Origin: an uncultured Anaerosolibacter sp.
GTDB taxonomy: Bacteria > Bacillota_A > Clostridia > Peptostreptococcales > Thermotaleaceae
Direction: 5' to 3'
Assembly (NCBI GenBank): GCA_937948705.1
Contig: CALECF010000048.1
Location: 1 to 6,832 of the forward strand
Length of the DNA stretch: 6,832 nt
A model generated the notes under the pieces. That model was not told the DNA's origin, searched no databases, and was given only the letters and a program-made list of their open reading frames with translations. The translations under genes and the position numbers were made by a program. This document shows, piece after piece, positions 5,906-6,832 of this stretch. Positions within the stretch are counted from its first letter, which is position 1, and the number at the start of each line of letters is the position of its first letter.

Positions 5906-6832
5906 TTAAGGAAAGAAATCCCTAAGGGCCCCTTGTTCTGCTACACCAACAAATATGACGTTCTTTTCAGAAAAAATTTTCTTAACATAATTATGCTGAT
6001 CTTTATGTATCACGTTTACCATGAGCAATACTTCGCTATCCACAGGGTTGCTGCCTTTGATGGGGTTCCAGTGCAATTTTGCCCGTATCCACCCTACTAC
6101 ATAACGGTCCAGCACATATCCTAAGACACCTCCTAATAAAAAGCCTGCTAGGCCAATGGCAATGGGCCCTCCTGGGATAACCGGACCTCCAAACATGGTA
6201 CCAAACAACATCAGAACGGTTGCGCCACACATGGCACCGTTAAAATTACTGATGCCATCGGACTTGCGAATACTATCACCTGTTTCACGCTTTATATTAT
6301 TGAGCCGATCTAGAAATATTACTTCATATTTGTCTATATCATGGGTTTTTAAAGAATTGATGAGGAGTTCCAAATCAACACTTTGTTTGGTTGTGCCGAA
6401 AAGAACCATAGGGTAATTTCTCCTTCCTTTGATGTCATGGAAATGCTCCTTCTGCCCAAGGTGGTAGCGCTGCTCTTCTATCAGTAGTTTGTTGATTTCC
6501 ACAGCAGACATATAGCTGTCCCATATGCAAAATCCAAAGATGGAGGGAAAAAAAAGTAACCATTGCCAACTAACCTGCTGTAAAAAGATTTCTTTTCCGA
6601 AAAAGAACTTACTCAATAGATGATTTGTTTGGGCATAGTAGTTGATAACAATGGTCCAGGCTATGAGTATAAATCCTTTGACTTTTTGGCCATTATAGAT
6701 CTGCCCCATACCACCCAATATAAGCGAGAAAAAGGCAGACAGCAGGGGCTCTCGCTGGTCCAATTGGTTTTGGGAGAATCCACTGATATCCATTCTCTTA
6801 AAGTAGCGCTTTTCTTGGGCCTCTTCTAACTC
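5906..6832 (-). CDS. Polytopic membrane protein: TM2-like module plus DUF1269-like split domain (5' end beyond window)
   Basis: The frame is open from its stop at 5906 through the right edge. The first in-window ATG (6793) has no properly spaced RBS, and 13 sense codons (ELEEAQEKRYFKR) precede it, so the true start is probably outside. Numbered from that ATG, residues 17-54 hold two hydrophobic stretches with a GGMGQIYNGQKVKG turn typical of TM2-like proteins, and a third membrane segment lies at 74-95. A charged linker follows (96-125). The second half has an alpha/beta stretch (128-163, YPMVLFGT then a helix then YEVIFLD), a Gly-rich membrane hairpin (186-229, FGGPVIPGGP and GLAGFLLGGVLG), and a final beta-helix-beta stretch (252-286). 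This arrangement, an alpha/beta fold split by a Gly-zipper hairpin, recalls DUF1269 / general stress protein 17M proteins; the match is by pattern only. Function is unknown. It lies upstream of, and probably in one operon with, the lipoprotein gene. Confidence 0.75.
   Translation of the reverse strand, partial: ELEEAQEKRYFKRMDISGFSQNQLDQREPLLSAFFSLILGGMGQIYNGQKVKGFILIAWTIVINYYAQTNHLLSKFFFGKEIFLQQVSWQWLLFFPSIFGFCIWDSYMSAVEINKLLIEEQRYHLGQKEHFHDIKGRRNYPMVLFGTTKQSVDLELLINSLKTHDIDKYEVIFLDRLNNIKRETGDSIRKSDGISNFNGAMCGATVLMLFGTMFGGPVIPGGPIAIGLAGFLLGGVLGYVLDRYVVGWIRAKLHWNPIKGSNPVDSEVLLMVNVIHKDQHNYVKKIFSEKNVIFVGVAEQGALRDFFP

Noticed and set aside
6620..6829. Plus-strand open frame near the right edge
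   Set aside because: It is antisense to the membrane-spanning N-terminal half of the minus-strand gene, whose hydrophobic pattern and TM2-like motif identify the real coding strand.

Overview
The window looks like chromosomal DNA from a low-GC, probably spore-forming anaerobic Firmicute of the class Clostridia. An Alkaliphilus- or Clostridium-like genome would fit, but I cannot name the species. The reasons are AT-rich intergenic DNA with TATAAT-type promoters, aAGGAGg-type ribosome binding sites, a perfect Spo0A-box heptamer, and gene families typical of Clostridia (a zinc-ribbon miniprotein, a dCache-PAS-GGDEF-HD-GYP protein, lipobox lipoproteins). I see no rRNA, tRNA, CRISPR array, insertion sequence, phage gene or attachment site.

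Layout: (1) 1-707, plus strand: the C-terminal part of an FAD-dependent oxidoreductase of the geranylgeranyl-reductase type, cut by the left edge. (2) 708-1097: a self-contained unit for a 57-residue zinc-ribbon protein at 870-1043, with its own promoter, strong RBS and rho-independent terminator. (3) 1112-2283: a promoter, a membrane-anchored diguanylate cyclase of 358 residues, and a 16-bp perfect hairpin that contains its stop codon. (4) 2337-5099: an extended -10 promoter, a Spo0A-like box just downstream of the expected transcription start, a leader of about 110 nt, and an 871-residue sensor carrying both a diguanylate cyclase (GGDEF) and a c-di-GMP phosphodiesterase (HD-GYP) domain. (5) 5186-5222: an 18-bp inverted repeat that probably ends transcription from both sides. 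(6) 5269-6832, minus strand: two convergent genes, a membrane protein open through the right edge followed 28 bp later by a lipoprotein of unknown function.

How the genes fit together: the two central genes form a local c-di-GMP signalling pair. One is a simple cyclase with a helical periplasm-type sensor. The other is a potentially bifunctional enzyme with a dCache ligand sensor and a cytoplasmic PAS domain. Both GGDEF domains keep the catalytic motif and the RxxD product-inhibition site. Each has its own promoter and a strong hairpin lies between them, so they are probably transcribed separately. The Spo0A-like box suggests, but does not prove, a link between c-di-GMP turnover and entry into sporulation. 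The minus-strand pair looks like a two-gene cell-envelope operon. Its membrane protein appears to join a TM2-like module to a split alpha/beta domain interrupted by a Gly-rich membrane hairpin, reminiscent of the DUF1269 / general-stress-17M type.

I do not see a clear new defence or mobile system. The points most worth following up are the Spo0A box, the divergent amino-acid-binding signature of the dCache domain, and the unusual membrane-protein/lipoprotein pair.
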